The position numbers and the translations under genes are program-made. This document shows positions 1-8,154 of a stretch of 64,000 nucleotides of DNA, piece by piece. The notes under the pieces are model-generated. The model was not told the origin of the DNA. It made no database searches and saw nothing but the letters and a program-made list of their open reading frames with translations. Source of the stretch: Nocardia anocheti (GTDB lineage: Bacteria; Actinomycetota; Actinomycetes; Mycobacteriales; Mycobacteriaceae); assembly GCF_029675105.1 (NCBI RefSeq), contig NZ_JAQQFV010000001.1:124001-188000 (forward strand). The letters run 5' to 3'. Numbering within the stretch: position 1 is the first letter of the stretch; the number at the start of each line of letters is the position of its first letter.

Positions 1-309
1 GAGCGCGGCGGCCAGCCCGGCCGGGGTGGGCGCTGGCGCGTTCGACCTGGCCGGTGTCACCTGCGCGGGCGACGGTTCGTCGCGCGGCGCCTCGGCCACT
101 GTCAAGCCCCCATGGCGGAACTCCGGCGTCCACGGCTTGGCGATCGCGGCGAAGCCACCGGCGATCACCAGCACCGCGACGACCACCGCCGACAGCCAGA
201 TCCACAGGGACCGTCTGCCACCGGGTTTCTCCTGTTCGGGGCGGCGCTGCAGCACCACGGTCGGTGCCTCGCTGCCGTAGGGCGGCTGTCCCCCTCCGCG
301 CTGATCCAT
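1..309 (-). CDS. dacB: D-alanyl-D-alanine carboxypeptidase, N-terminal part (partial)
   Basis: The start of a minus-strand gene that runs off the left edge; 103 residues are visible. A short polar N-terminus is followed by one hydrophobic helix (about residues 34-55, starting [10 protein letters not shown]) and then a Pro/Thr/Ala-rich linker ending [10 protein letters not shown]. In mycobacteria the gene divergent from ppa is the S13-family (PBP4-type) D-Ala-D-Ala carboxypeptidase Rv3627c, which trims peptidoglycan stem peptides outside the membrane and is anchored this way. The catalytic domain lies outside the window, so the name rests on the anchor-plus-linker layout and on synteny with ppa. 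Confidence 0.72.
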   Translation of the reverse strand, partial: MDQRGGGQPPYGSEAPTVVLQRRPEQEKPGGRRSLWIWLSAVVVAVLVIAGGFAAIAKPWTPEFRHGGLTVAEAPRDEPSPAQVTPARSNAPAPTPAGLAAAL

Positions 310-517
310 CAGGCCACCCGGCCGACCGGAATCTCGAACCTCGACATCAACGCCTCACCGATCCTCGACTGTCTCGCCCGACGCGCGTCGACTGCGCGCG
401 CTGAGCCGCCTGCCGCACCGGTGTTCCAGCACACCACACTATCCTCGTTGCGCAACGGTTCCCCAGAACGATCTGGCGATTCGGCTACAGAAGCACTCGA
501 ACGAGCAAGGAGATGGC

Positions 518-1006
518 GTGGAGTTCGACGTCACCATCGAGATCCCCAAGGGTTCTCGGAACAAGTACGAGGTCGATCACGAGACCGGCCGGGTCAAGCT
601 CGACCGGTACCTGTACACCTCCATGGGCTACCCGGCCGACTACGGCTTCATCGAGAACACCCTCGGTGAGGACGGCGATCCGCTGGACGCGCTGGTGCTG
701 CTGCCCGAGTCGGTGTTCCCCGGCGTGATCGTCGAGGCCCGCCCGATCGGCGTGTACCGGATGACCGACGAGGCCGGTGGCGACGACAAGGTGCTGTGCG
801 TGCCCGCGGGCGACCCGCGCTGGGATCACGTGCAGGAGCTCGGCGACGTCTCGGAGTTCGAGCTGTCGGCGATCAAGCACTTCTTCGAGCGCTACAAGGA
901 TCTCGAGCCCGGCAAGTTCGTGCAGGGTTCGGAGTGGCTCGACCGCGCCGAGGCCGAGAAGGTCATCGACGAGTCCTTCACCCGCCTGAAGGAATCCGGC
1001 CACTGA
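518..1006 (+). CDS. ppa: Inorganic pyrophosphatase
   Basis: A soluble family I pyrophosphatase of 162 residues that hydrolyses pyrophosphate released by biosynthetic reactions. The family signature is clear: an N-terminal [13 protein letters not shown] segment, then [24 protein letters not shown] cut here into [11 protein letters not shown] and [10 protein letters not shown] (metal-binding Asp/Glu residues), then KDLEPGKF near residue 130. The length is normal for bacterial hexameric forms. The start is GTG at 518, preceded by AAGGAGA at 507-513. It is divergent from the dacB-like gene and followed at once by a strong terminator, so it is probably monocistronic. Confidence 0.97.
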   Translation: MEFDVTIEIPKGSRNKYEVDHETGRVKLDRYLYTSMGYPADYGFIENTLGEDGDPLDALVLLPESVFPGVIVEARPIGVYRMTDEAGGDDKVLCVPAGDPRWDHVQELGDVSEFELSAIKHFFERYKDLEPGKFVQGSEWLDRAEAEKVIDESFTRLKESGH

Positions 1007-1021
1007 GCCGCTAGCCACACG

Positions 1022-1059
1022 AAACGGGAGGCCCGACCGACGTCGGACCTCCCGTTTTT
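1022..1059. terminator. Bidirectional intrinsic terminator between ppa and the DHA2 exporter
   Basis: The arms ACGGGAGG-C-CCGAC and GTCGG-A-CCTCCCGT pair around a 4-nt loop. The left arm is preceded by A residues and the right arm is followed by a T run, so it can stop transcription from ppa (+) and from the convergent transporter gene (-). Confidence 0.85.
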
Positions 1060-1066
1060 CGTAGTC

Positions 1067-2743
1067 CTAGACGATAGCCGCCTCGGGCTTGGGTTCACCC
1101 GCCGCCTGGATGCCGCCCTGCATCCGCAGCGGGACCTCCTTCCAGAACAGCACCAGCAGCAGCGCCAGCGCCGCGACCGCCGCGGCCACCAGGAACACCG
1201 TCGACATCGACTCGGCGAAGCCCACCTGGAACGGCTCGGCCAGCTTCGGGTCCAGCTGCTGGATGATCGAGCTGTCCTCGAGCACGTGCCCGGCCGCCGA
1301 GGTGTCGTGCGCGAGCAGGCCCTTGGCCAGCGCGGCGTCGGCGGGGTTGTCGCTGTGCGCGCCCGCGACCACGGCCTGCTGGTAGGCCGGATCGTTGGCC
1401 GCCTGCTGCATCTCGGTGGTGATGTTGGGGGTGAGCAGCGAGAACAGGATCGACAGGAACACCGCCGCGCCCAGGGTGCCGCCGATCTGACGGAAGAACG
1501 TCGCCGAGGCGGTCGAGACGCCCATGTCCTTGGGCGGCAGCGCGTTCTGCAGGGCCAGGGTGAGCGGCTGCATCAGGTTGCCCAGGCCGAAGCCGGTGAA
1601 GGCCATGAAGATCATCGCCAACCACAGCGGGCTGGCGGCGTCGAGCAGGTGCAGCAGGAACAGCCCCATGGTGAGCATGACCGCGCCGATCACCGGGAAG
1701 GCCCGGTAGCGGCCGGTCTTGGAGATCAGCCGACCCGAGACGATCGAGCCGATCATCAGCCCGAGCACCAACGGCAGCATCTGCAGGCCCGCCTCGGTCG
1801 GCCCGGCGCCCCGCACCACCTGCAGGTACTGCGGCAGCAGCAGCATCCCGCCGAACATGGCCGCGCCGACCACGAACGAGATCACCACGCCGAGGGCGAA
1901 GGTGGTGTTGGCGAAGATCCGCAGCGGGATCAGCGCCGCGTCACCCATGAGCTTCTCCACCGCGACGAACCCGACCAGGCCGAGCACGCCGATCACGTAG
2001 CAGATCACCGACGCGGTACTGCCCCAGCCCCATTCGCGGCCCTGCTCGGCCACGATCAGCAGCGGCACCAGCCCGATCGCCAGCACCAGCGCGCCGCCGA
2101 AGTCGATGCGGTGGGTGGCGTGCGGCTTGCGCGGCAGGTGCAGCACGCGGGTCACCACGACCAGCGCCAGCAGGCCCAGCGGCACGTTGACCAGGAACAC
2201 CCAGCGCCAGCCAGTGATGCCCAGGATGCTGTCCTGACCGGCCAGCAGGCCGCCCAGCACCGGCCCGAGCACACTCGAGATCCCGAACACCGCCAGGAAA
2301 TAGCCCTGGTAGCGGGCGCGTTCGCGGGGGCTGATGATGTCACCCATGATGGCCAGCGCCAGCGACATCAGACCACCCGCGCCCAGGCCCTGGAACGCGC
2401 GGAACGCGGCCAGCTGGTACATCGAGGTGGCCAGCGTGCACAGCAGCGAGCCGATGATGAACAGCCCGATCGCGGTGAGGAAGAACGGCTTGCGGCCGAA
2501 CATGTCCGAGAGCTTGCCGTAGAGCGGGGTGCTGATCGTGGCGGTGATCAGGTAGGCCGTGGTCGCCCAGGCCTGCATCGAGTAGCCGTGCAGGTCGTCG
2601 GCGATGGTGCGGATCGAGGTCGACACGATCGTCTGGTCCAGCGAGGCCAGCAGCATGCCGAGCATGAGCCCGGACAGGATGGTCAGGATCTGGCGGTGGG
2701 TGAAACCGGCGGGTGAGTCCACCGGGGGTGCCGTCGTGGTCAC
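1067..2743 (-). CDS. DHA2-family MFS drug exporter (14 TM)
   Basis: A 558-residue inner-membrane proton-driven exporter of the DHA2 (EmrB/QacA) class. Visible signatures are LDQTIVSTSIRTIADDL in TM1 (Asp in motif D1), GKLSDMFGRKPFF in the loop after TM2 (motif A), and a long alternation of hydrophobic helices to about residue 530. Length and layout match 14-TM members. The start is GTG at 2743, not the longer upstream reading: GGAGAA lies just before it and its GTGA overlaps the stop of the marR gene, giving translational coupling. Control by that MarR repressor is expected. The substrate cannot be told from sequence; hydrophobic drugs or dyes are typical. Confidence 0.93.
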   Translation of the reverse strand: MTTTAPPVDSPAGFTHRQILTILSGLMLGMLLASLDQTIVSTSIRTIADDLHGYSMQAWATTAYLITATISTPLYGKLSDMFGRKPFFLTAIGLFIIGSLLCTLATSMYQLAAFRAFQGLGAGGLMSLALAIMGDIISPRERARYQGYFLAVFGISSVLGPVLGGLLAGQDSILGITGWRWVFLVNVPLGLLALVVVTRVLHLPRKPHATHRIDFGGALVLAIGLVPLLIVAEQGREWGWGSTASVICYVIGVLGLVGFVAVEKLMGDAALIPLRIFANTTFALGVVISFVVGAAMFGGMLLLPQYLQVVRGAGPTEAGLQMLPLVLGLMIGSIVSGRLISKTGRYRAFPVIGAVMLTMGLFLLHLLDAASPLWLAMIFMAFTGFGLGNLMQPLTLALQNALPPKDMGVSTASATFFRQIGGTLGAAVFLSILFSLLTPNITTEMQQAANDPAYQQAVVAGAHSDNPADAALAKGLLAHDTSAAGHVLEDSSIIQQLDPKLAEPFQVGFAESMSTVFLVAAAVAALALLLVLFWKEVPLRMQGGIQAAGEPKPEAAIV

Positions 2744-3237
2744 GAATTGTTCTCCGTACAGGTCGCGCTCGGCTCCGTCGGGCGGGCGAGCAGGGTGAGG
2801 CGGGCGCGGTCGTAGTCCGCGACGAAGCGGGTCAGCAGCGCGGCGAAGCTCGCGCGGTCCTCGGTCGACCACTCCTCGGTGACGATGGCGACGCTCTCCT
2901 GGCGGCGCGCCCGGATCCGGCCGGCCACCTCGCGCCCCTTGGTGGTGACTTCCAGCACAGTCGCGCGGCCGTCGTCGGGATCGGCGGTCCGGATGACCAG
3001 CCCCCGATCGACCAGCTGGGCGACCTGCCTGCTCACCGTCGACGCGTCCGAGTGCACGGCCTCGGCCAGCGCACCCGAGCGCATCGGCCCGTCACAGACC
3101 AGCCGGAACAGCACCACGAACCCCGCCGGGTCGATCCCCGAACGGTCCTTGACCTGCGCCAGCGCGCGATCGCGCAACCGGTGCAGCCGCACGAGCTGGG
3201 TGGCGATCACGTCGATCGCCGGTTCGCTCTGACTCAC
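2740..3237 (-). CDS. MarR-family transcriptional regulator of the adjacent exporter
   Basis: A 165-residue winged-helix repressor of the MarR type. The recognition region contains MRSGALAEAVHSDASTVSRQVAQLVDRG (shown in part: AEAVHSDASTVSRQVAQL), followed by the wing DPDDGRATVLEVT. I place the start at GTG 3237, with AAAGG 7 nt upstream, because the earlier ATG codons at 3261 and 3258 fall inside a palindrome that is the likely operator. The 3' end overlaps the exporter start by four bases, so the two form an operon that is probably autorepressed and relieved by a ligand of the pump. Confidence 0.9.
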   Translation of the reverse strand: MSQSEPAIDVIATQLVRLHRLRDRALAQVKDRSGIDPAGFVVLFRLVCDGPMRSGALAEAVHSDASTVSRQVAQLVDRGLVIRTADPDDGRATVLEVTTKGREVAGRIRARRQESVAIVTEEWSTEDRASFAALLTRFVADYDRARLTLLARPTEPSATCTENNS

Positions 3238-3250
3238 TACCTCACCTTTT

Positions 3251-3284
3251 ACTTGCATCAATCAATTAGTTGTGTGATGCAAGT
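3251..3284. promoter_or_regulatory. Palindromic MarR operator
   Basis: A perfect 10-bp inverted repeat, ACTTGCATCA and TGATGCAAGT, separated by 14 bp; the AT-rich centre is itself partly symmetric (CAATCAATTAGTTG). It lies immediately upstream of the marR-exporter operon, the expected place for an autoregulatory MarR site. Binding is inferred. Confidence 0.75.
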
Positions 3285-3326
3285 ATGTAGACAGAACGGT
3301 CACCGGGGCAACCGTTTGAACTGCCT

Positions 3327-4148
3327 TTACTCGCCCTTGAACTCGGGGGCGCGCTTCTGGAACACCGCCGTGATGGCCTCGGTGAGGTCCTTCGACGGCA
3401 GGAACGCCGCGTTCCAGGTCGACACGTAGCGCAGGCCCTCGGCCACCGCCGGGCTGGTCCGCTGCTCGAGCACGTCCTTGATGCCCTGCACCACCAGCGG
3501 CGGGTTCTCGGCGATCTCGCGCGCCATCGCGTGCGCGGCCGCGACCACCGCGTCCTGATCGGCGAACACCTCGTTCACCAGGCCGATGCGCTCGGCGCGC
3601 GCGGCGTCGATGTCCTTGGCCGTGTAGGCCAGCTCACGCAGGTTGCCCTCGCCGATGATGCCCGGCAGCCGCTGCAGCGAACCGATGTCGGCCACGATCG
3701 CGACCTTGGCCTCACGCAGGCTGAACTTGGCGTCTTCGCTGGCCAGGCGGATATCGGCGGCCGCGATCAGATCCAGGCCACCGCCGATGCACCAGCCCGA
3801 GACCGCCGCGATCACCGGCTTGACGCACTCGGCCACGGCCGTCACCGAGGCCTGCATACTCCGGATGACCTTGAGGAATTCGGTGCGCGGCGCGGCCTTG
3901 GCGTCGTCGGCCAGCACCGGCGCGAGCATGCCGCCCATGGCCGCCAGGTCCAGGCCGAAGGAGAAGTGCTTGCCCGCCCCCGTGAGCACCACGGCCCGCA
4001 CCTGCGGGTCGGCGTCGAGCGCGCGGAAGATCTCCGGCAGCTCGCGCCAGAAATCCGGTCCCATCGCATTGCCCTTGCCCGGCCCGATCAGGGTGACCTG
4101 CGCGACATGGTCGGTGGTCTCGACGGTGAAGGCTTGCCATTCAGTCAT
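3327..4148 (-). CDS. Crotonase-family dienoyl-CoA isomerase-like protein (EchA21-like)
   Basis: A 273-residue crotonase acting on acyl-CoA in fatty-acid breakdown. The oxyanion-hole segments GAGKHFSFGLD (about 58-67) and GWCIGGGLD (118-126) are present. Residues at the active site fit delta(3,5)-delta(2,4)-dienoyl-CoA isomerase (ECH1 type) better than enoyl-CoA hydratase: Asp126 in GGGLD, Glu146 in LREAK and Asp154 in VADIGSLQRLP line up with the Asp/Glu/Asp set of the mammalian enzyme. The N-terminal VTLIGPGKGNAMGP also resembles mycobacterial EchA21. It stands alone, separated from the marR operator by about 40 bp. The isomerase reading is from motif comparison by eye. Confidence 0.85.
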   Translation of the reverse strand: MTEWQAFTVETTDHVAQVTLIGPGKGNAMGPDFWRELPEIFRALDADPQVRAVVLTGAGKHFSFGLDLAAMGGMLAPVLADDAKAAPRTEFLKVIRSMQASVTAVAECVKPVIAAVSGWCIGGGLDLIAAADIRLASEDAKFSLREAKVAIVADIGSLQRLPGIIGEGNLRELAYTAKDIDAARAERIGLVNEVFADQDAVVAAAHAMAREIAENPPLVVQGIKDVLEQRTSPAVAEGLRYVSTWNAAFLPSKDLTEAITAVFQKRAPEFKGE

Positions 4149-4253
4149 GTGTCGAGTCTATTGGCGCTGGGCCAAGTTCCCCCGCGCCCCCTGCCCGAAC
4201 CCCAAAATCCCGCTCCCCCGGCATATTTCCCGCAATCGCCTTACTCTGGACGT

Positions 4254-4730
4254 ATGCGCAGGTCGTCTCTTCCGGCGGTCGCATGCCGCGTCGCCGACAC
4301 GCTCATCGCCCGCGGGCACCACGGCGTCATCGTGTCCCCCGAGACGCCGACCCCCACCGCGGCCGACGCCGCCCGCGCCCTCGGCGCCGACCCCACCGCC
4401 ATCACCACCTGCCAGGTCTTCCTCCTGGACGACGACCCAGTCCTGCTCCTGGTAGCAGGACACCACCAGGTCGACCTGAAACGCACCGGCAAACGCCTAG
4501 ACGGCACACTCACCCCCGCCCCCGCCGCCCTGGTAGAACGCATCACCGGCCAACCCATAGACGGCACCGCCCCCGTAGGCCACCCCACCAACCTCCCCAC
4601 CTGGGTAGACACCGCCCTGGCCGCCCACCAGGAAATCTGGGCCGCAGGCGGCCACCCGAACACAGTGTTCCGCACCAACTTCCGAGAACTCGTCCGCATC
4701 ACCGCAGGCCTCCCCTTAGACCTCGACTGA
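4254..4730 (+). CDS. YbaK/EbsC-family aminoacyl-tRNA deacylase
   Basis: A 158-residue protein with the YbaK/ProX fold: VFLLDDDPVLLLVAGHHQVDLKR is split over residues 63-85, followed by LVERITGQPIDGTAPVGH, the signature with the conserved Gly-x-x-Pro loop, and a C-terminal NTVFRTNFRELVRITAG strand-helix typical of the family. Members hydrolyse mischarged aminoacyl-tRNA (Cys-tRNA-Pro, Ala-tRNA-Pro and others) in trans. The ATG at 4254 is used because homology begins there; upstream reading frame belongs to the antisense of the crotonase gene. Substrate tRNA is not determinable. Confidence 0.85.
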   Translation: MRRSSLPAVACRVADTLIARGHHGVIVSPETPTPTAADAARALGADPTAITTCQVFLLDDDPVLLLVAGHHQVDLKRTGKRLDGTLTPAPAALVERITGQPIDGTAPVGHPTNLPTWVDTALAAHQEIWAAGGHPNTVFRTNFRELVRITAGLPLDLD

Positions 4731-4755
4731 ACACCGCACCCGACCGCATTCCCAG

Positions 4756-4845
4756 CCCCGCACATCCCGACCCTGAGGAGGAATCCGCCGCGCAGCGGCC
4801 GGGTCGCCCCTAGGGGCCGCGACTTGAGCGCGCCAACAAACCCAG
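4756..4845 (+). repeat. Truncated copy of a dispersed palindromic repeat
   Basis: This stretch has the same ends as the complete copy next to it (starts CCCCGCAC, ends GAGCGCGCCAACAAACCCAG), but the central hairpin is missing, so GGCCGGGTCGCC is joined directly to CCTAGGGGCCGCGAC. It abuts the complete copy head to tail, with no intervening sequence. It looks like an internal deletion between the arms of the palindrome. Confidence 0.75.
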
Positions 4846-5008
4846 CCCCGCACCCGCGACCCCGAGGAGCGGCGGCGCGCAGCGCCGGTCGCGGCCGGGT
4901 CGCCGGTCAGGCGCCGTTGCGTAGGCGACGAAGGAGCAAGCAACGGCGCCTGACCGGCGGCCCCCAGGGGCCGCGACCTCGAGCGCGCCAGCGCTCCAAC
5001 AAACACAG
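4846..5008 (+). repeat. Dispersed palindromic repeat, complete copy 1
   Basis: A 163-bp non-coding element that recurs at 58825-58990. Its core is a perfect 20-bp stem (4901-4920 with 4940-4959) around a 19-nt loop GTAGGCGACGAAGGAGCAA. An outer pair, GGTCGCGGCC (4887-4896) with GGCCGCGACC (4969-4978), extends the palindrome, and ends carry GAGGAGCGG and GCGCTCCAACAAACACAG. Reading frames across it are artefacts of GC-rich DNA. It lies between the YbaK gene and the flavin reductase gene, ending 12 bp before the latter's start, so it may form part of that gene's leader. Confidence 0.85.
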
Positions 5009-5020
5009 TACGGTGGTCGT

Positions 5021-5563
5021 GTGCGACCGAATCCAGGTGAACTGGTGATTCCCGACGATCTGAGCGGGATCACCGCCGACCAGTACCGGGCGTCGATGCG
5101 CCACTATCCGGCCGGGGTCACCGTGGTGACCCTGGGTGCCGAGCACGGCCCCGTCGGCTTCACCGCCACCTCGTTCGCGTCCCTGTCGCTGGCACCCCCG
5201 CTGGTCTCGTTCAACATCGCGCACACCTCCTCGAGCATCGCCGCCCTGCGTGAGGCGGGTTCGGTGGTCATCCATTTCCTGGGCGAACACCAGCACCACC
5301 TGGCCCACCGCTTCTCCCGCACCGCCGCCGACCGCTTCACCGACCGCTCCCTGTGGACCGCCCTCGACACCGGCGAGCCCGTCCTCCACGGCACCCCCAT
5401 CTGGCTGCGCGCCACCCTCCACCAACTCATCGACATCGGCGACCACACCATCGCCATCGCCTTGGTCACCCGAGTCCACGACGAAACCGACGAGTCCCCC
5501 TCCGCCGCCCCCCTCCTCTATTACAACGGCAAATACCACCGCCCCACCGCCCTCGACACCTGA
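5021..5563 (+). CDS. Flavin reductase family protein
   Basis: A 180-residue FMN-binding split-barrel protein of the HpaC/DIM6-NTAB flavin reductase class. Diagnostic segments are [13 protein letters not shown] near residue 26, [21 protein letters not shown] (residues about 46-66) and [14 protein letters not shown]. Such proteins reduce FMN/FAD with NAD(P)H and hand the product to a two-component monooxygenase; no monooxygenase partner is adjacent, so the client is unknown. The start is GTG at 5021, next to the end of the palindromic repeat. The C-terminal half has unusually many C-ending codons but stays in frame to the stop. Confidence 0.88.
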   Translation: MRPNPGELVIPDDLSGITADQYRASMRHYPAGVTVVTLGAEHGPVGFTATSFASLSLAPPLVSFNIAHTSSSIAALREAGSVVIHFLGEHQHHLAHRFSRTAADRFTDRSLWTALDTGEPVLHGTPIWLRATLHQLIDIGDHTIAIALVTRVHDETDESPSAAPLLYYNGKYHRPTALDT

Positions 5564-5578
5564 GCGGAACGAGCACCG

Positions 5579-5947
5579 ATGGACGAATTCCGCGTCACCG
5601 CCGTCTTCCCCGTCAGCTATCAACCCAATCCCCACGTCATCGGTCACCTCACCGGCGACTTCGAGTCCGGCGCCACTGTCGAACTCCGCCGGAGCGGCCA
5701 GACCATCACCCACGGAACCCTCGAACACGTCGGCTTCCACCGCTCCCCCACCGGTGAGTACTCATTCACCTTCTGCGACAGGATCTCCGCCGACGTCCAA
5801 CCAGGTGACGTGATCCGCCGGAACGACTTGACCGATTACCTCGTCGCCACCCACGGCGGTGCGGCCATCATCGAATCCGCAGCGGACGCCCGTAACGGAC
5901 GAACACTTCCCGGAGCGCTGATCGACCCCGATCCGGCTGCCCGCTGA
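5579..5947 (+). CDS. Hypothetical protein with an EF-Tu domain-2-like beta-barrel
   Basis: A 122-residue soluble protein, 15 bp downstream of the flavin reductase gene, probably co-transcribed. The pattern VIGHLTGDFESGATVELRR, followed by QPGDVIRR, resembles the beta-barrel of translation-factor domain 2 (regulatory metal/nucleotide-binding proteins also use it). I do not recognise a named family. There are no signal peptide, membrane segments or catalytic motifs. The function is unknown. Confidence 0.6.
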   Translation: MDEFRVTAVFPVSYQPNPHVIGHLTGDFESGATVELRRSGQTITHGTLEHVGFHRSPTGEYSFTFCDRISADVQPGDVIRRNDLTDYLVATHGGAAIIESAADARNGRTLPGALIDPDPAAR

Positions 5948-6060
5948 GACGGCCCAGGACACAGCCCTACGGCCGAACCGGAAATGCCCGACCGCAGATG
6001 TCGCCTGATCTACTACGTCACCGATCCCGAGATCGTCGTTGTCGCGAACGACGCGTCCGC

Positions 6061-6621
6061 CTATTCGCAGGCCACGCCGTCGCCGTCACCGTCTAGGCCG
6101 GAGCGGTAGCCGGGGTCGCCTCGGTGGAGTGGGGCGGCGCCCGCGGCTTTCGCGGCCTTGCAGTTCTTGCAGTAGACGCTGGAGGCCGACGGCGCCTCGG
6201 GTTCCGGGACGAGGGCGGCGGGTGGGGCTGGTAGGTCGACGGTGGTCGGGGTGACAGGGGCCGGGACGACGACCGGCGGCGGGGGTGCGGTGGTCGTCGG
6301 TGCGATGGGGATCACCGGGGTGTCGAGGGTGGTGGTCGGTACCGCGGTCGCGATCGCGGTGGCGGTGGTGGTCGGCGTCGCGGTGGTGGTCGGTGGTGCG
6401 GTCGTCGTCGACGATGCCCGGGTGGTGGTCGAGGTGTCGACGACGCGGGTGGTCGTGGGCGAGGCCTTCGTTTCCGCGCCGTCGTCGGCGAGTCCACCGA
6501 TCGCGGCCAGACCCACGACACCGGCGACTCCGATCCCCGCGATCAACGGCCACCGGCGCTTCTTGTCCTGTGGCCTGGGCGGACGGGCCCACGGATCGGG
6601 CGGCTGGGTCGGTCGTGTCAC
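6061..6621 (-). CDS. Membrane-anchored excalibur-domain protein with Thr-rich linker
   Basis: A 186-residue protein: a Pro-rich cytoplasmic N-terminus, one membrane helix (about residues 25-46, WPLIAGIGVAGVVGLAAIGG), a long Thr/Pro/Ala linker rich in TTT and TTTAPP tracts (about 50-125), and a C-terminal excalibur calcium-binding domain with YCKNCKAAKAAG and GYRSGLDGDGDGVACE. The DxDxDG loop and paired Cys residues are the family signature. The linker suggests the domain is displayed on or near the cell wall. Excalibur domains are often attached to nucleases or wall hydrolases, but no such domain is present here. The start is GTG at 6621. Role unknown. Confidence 0.85.
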   Translation of the reverse strand: MTRPTQPPDPWARPPRPQDKKRRWPLIAGIGVAGVVGLAAIGGLADDGAETKASPTTTRVVDTSTTTRASSTTTAPPTTTATPTTTATAIATAVPTTTLDTPVIPIAPTTTAPPPPVVVPAPVTPTTVDLPAPPAALVPEPEAPSASSVYCKNCKAAKAAGAAPLHRGDPGYRSGLDGDGDGVACE

Positions 6622-6789
6622 TGTGTCCCCTAACGAATCCGAGCGTTGTTTCGGGGCTCATCGCGACCTGCCGGAATGCCGTTACCCACCGAATCGGCTC
6701 GTCAAACATTCTCGACCACATCGACTGGCCGCTGCTGGAAGCTCAGGCCACGGCCGGGCCAGCGACGACCCGACCGTAGCGATCCCGAC

Positions 6790-8106
6790 TCAGCCGATCA
6801 GGCAAGGGGCGGCGCCTGCGGGGGAATCGGGGGTGAGGGGCCGGGTTTCGGGGGTGGGGTTCCAGAGGCCGTCGGTGGCGGCATAGTCCCAGGTGGGGCC
6901 CTCGGTGACCAGGCTGGCGACGGCGGTGATCAGCCGATCGACATCGGCGGGGGTGGTGCCGAGGCCGATGCTGGCGCGCAGGGCGGCGTCGAGGCCGAGG
7001 CGAGCCAGCAGAGGATGAGCGCAGAAGCGGCCGTCACGCACACCGATGGCGTGTTCGGCGGAGAGGTAGGCCGCGACCTGACCGGGGGCGTATCCCGCGA
7101 CGGTGAACGCGACGATCCCGACGGAATCCGCACTGTCGGACCAGATGCCGACCAGCGAAACACCGGGGATCGCACGCAACCCGTCGCGCAGTCGATCGGC
7201 CAGGAAACGTTCGTGCGCGACGAGTTCGGTCGGGTCGATGGCGGCCAACGCATCACAGGCGGCGGCGATGGCGGCCGCGCCCAACACATTCGGCGATCCG
7301 GCCTCGTGCCGCTGCGGCGCGGCGGCCCACTCCACCTCGTCCACACCCACCGACCGCACCGCGCCACCACCGGCCAGATACGGCTCGCCCGCGTCCAGCC
7401 AGTCGCGGCGCCCGACCAGCACCCCGGCGCCGAAGGGCGCGTAGAGCTTGTGTCCGGAGAAGGCCAGGTAGTCGACGCCGCTCTCGCGCAACGAGATCCG
7501 GCGATGCGGCGCGAGCTGGGCCGCGTCGACGAGGATGCGCGCGCCGCACAGGTGCGCGATGGTGGCCAGCCGTTCCAGCGGCAGCACCTCGCCGGTGACA
7601 TTCGAGGCCCCGGTGATCGCCAGCAGCGCGGCGGGCTTGCTGCACAGTTCCGCGACGACCCGCCGGATCGTCTCCTCGACGGTGTCGGCGGCCTGGACCA
7701 CCCGGCGTCCGTGCGCGGTCCACGGCAGGAAGTTGGCGTGGTGTTCGATGTCGAGCACCACGGTCTCGCCGGGCACGCACCCGGCCAGCAGGTTCAGCGA
7801 ATCGGTGGTGTTGCGGGTGAACACCACCACCTGGTCGTCGTCGGCGTCGAGGAACCGGGCGACAGCACCGCGCGACGCCTCGTAGCACTCGGTGGAGATC
7901 CGCGAGGCGTAGCCCGCGCCGCGGTGCACGCTGGCGTAGTACGGCAGCAGCTGCGAAATCCGGTCGGTGACCTGCCGCAACGCCGGGGCGCTCGCCGCGT
8001 AGTCGAAGTTGGCGTAGGTGCTGGTTCCGCCCTGCACGAGCGGCACCTGGAGATCGGCACCGGACACGGCGGCCAGGGCACAGGTGGGGTCGATTACTGC
8101 GGTCAT
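6790..8106 (-). CDS. Class V aminotransferase / cysteine-desulfurase-like protein
   Basis: A 438-residue PLP enzyme of the class V (SufS/NifS-like) fold. Visible landmarks are FDYAASAPALRQV near residue 34, TRNTTDSLNLLAG (about 97), the HHANFLPW motif, DAAQLAPHRRISL with the Asp that contacts PLP nitrogen, and the Schiff-base Lys in FSGHKLYAPFGAG. The family includes cysteine desulfurases, selenocysteine lyases and ergothioneine C-S lyases; which reaction applies is not settled. A SAM-IV riboswitch in its leader ties it to sulfur amino-acid metabolism. It resembles the uncharacterised mycobacterial Rv3778c type. ATG 8106 is preferred over the adjacent GTG at 8109. Confidence 0.85.
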   Translation of the reverse strand: MTAVIDPTCALAAVSGADLQVPLVQGGTSTYANFDYAASAPALRQVTDRISQLLPYYASVHRGAGYASRISTECYEASRGAVARFLDADDDQVVVFTRNTTDSLNLLAGCVPGETVVLDIEHHANFLPWTAHGRRVVQAADTVEETIRRVVAELCSKPAALLAITGASNVTGEVLPLERLATIAHLCGARILVDAAQLAPHRRISLRESGVDYLAFSGHKLYAPFGAGVLVGRRDWLDAGEPYLAGGGAVRSVGVDEVEWAAAPQRHEAGSPNVLGAAAIAAACDALAAIDPTELVAHERFLADRLRDGLRAIPGVSLVGIWSDSADSVGIVAFTVAGYAPGQVAAYLSAEHAIGVRDGRFCAHPLLARLGLDAALRASIGLGTTPADVDRLITAVASLVTEGPTWDYAATDGLWNPTPETRPLTPDSPAGAAPCLIG

Positions 8107-8154
8107 CACGAAATCCCGTCGGCTCAGGGACTCGTTCCCGAGGGGGATGCTCCG

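Noticed and set aside
1286..2716. A 476-codon frame antisense to the DHA2 exporter
   Set aside because: Product is Gln/Arg/His-rich and has no domain; it is a shadow of the transporter.
4716..5006. Reading frames across the palindromic repeat, and similar ones at 58761-59018
   Set aside because: The repeat is structured non-coding DNA; frames differ between copies at the ends, and such frames are a common annotation artefact.
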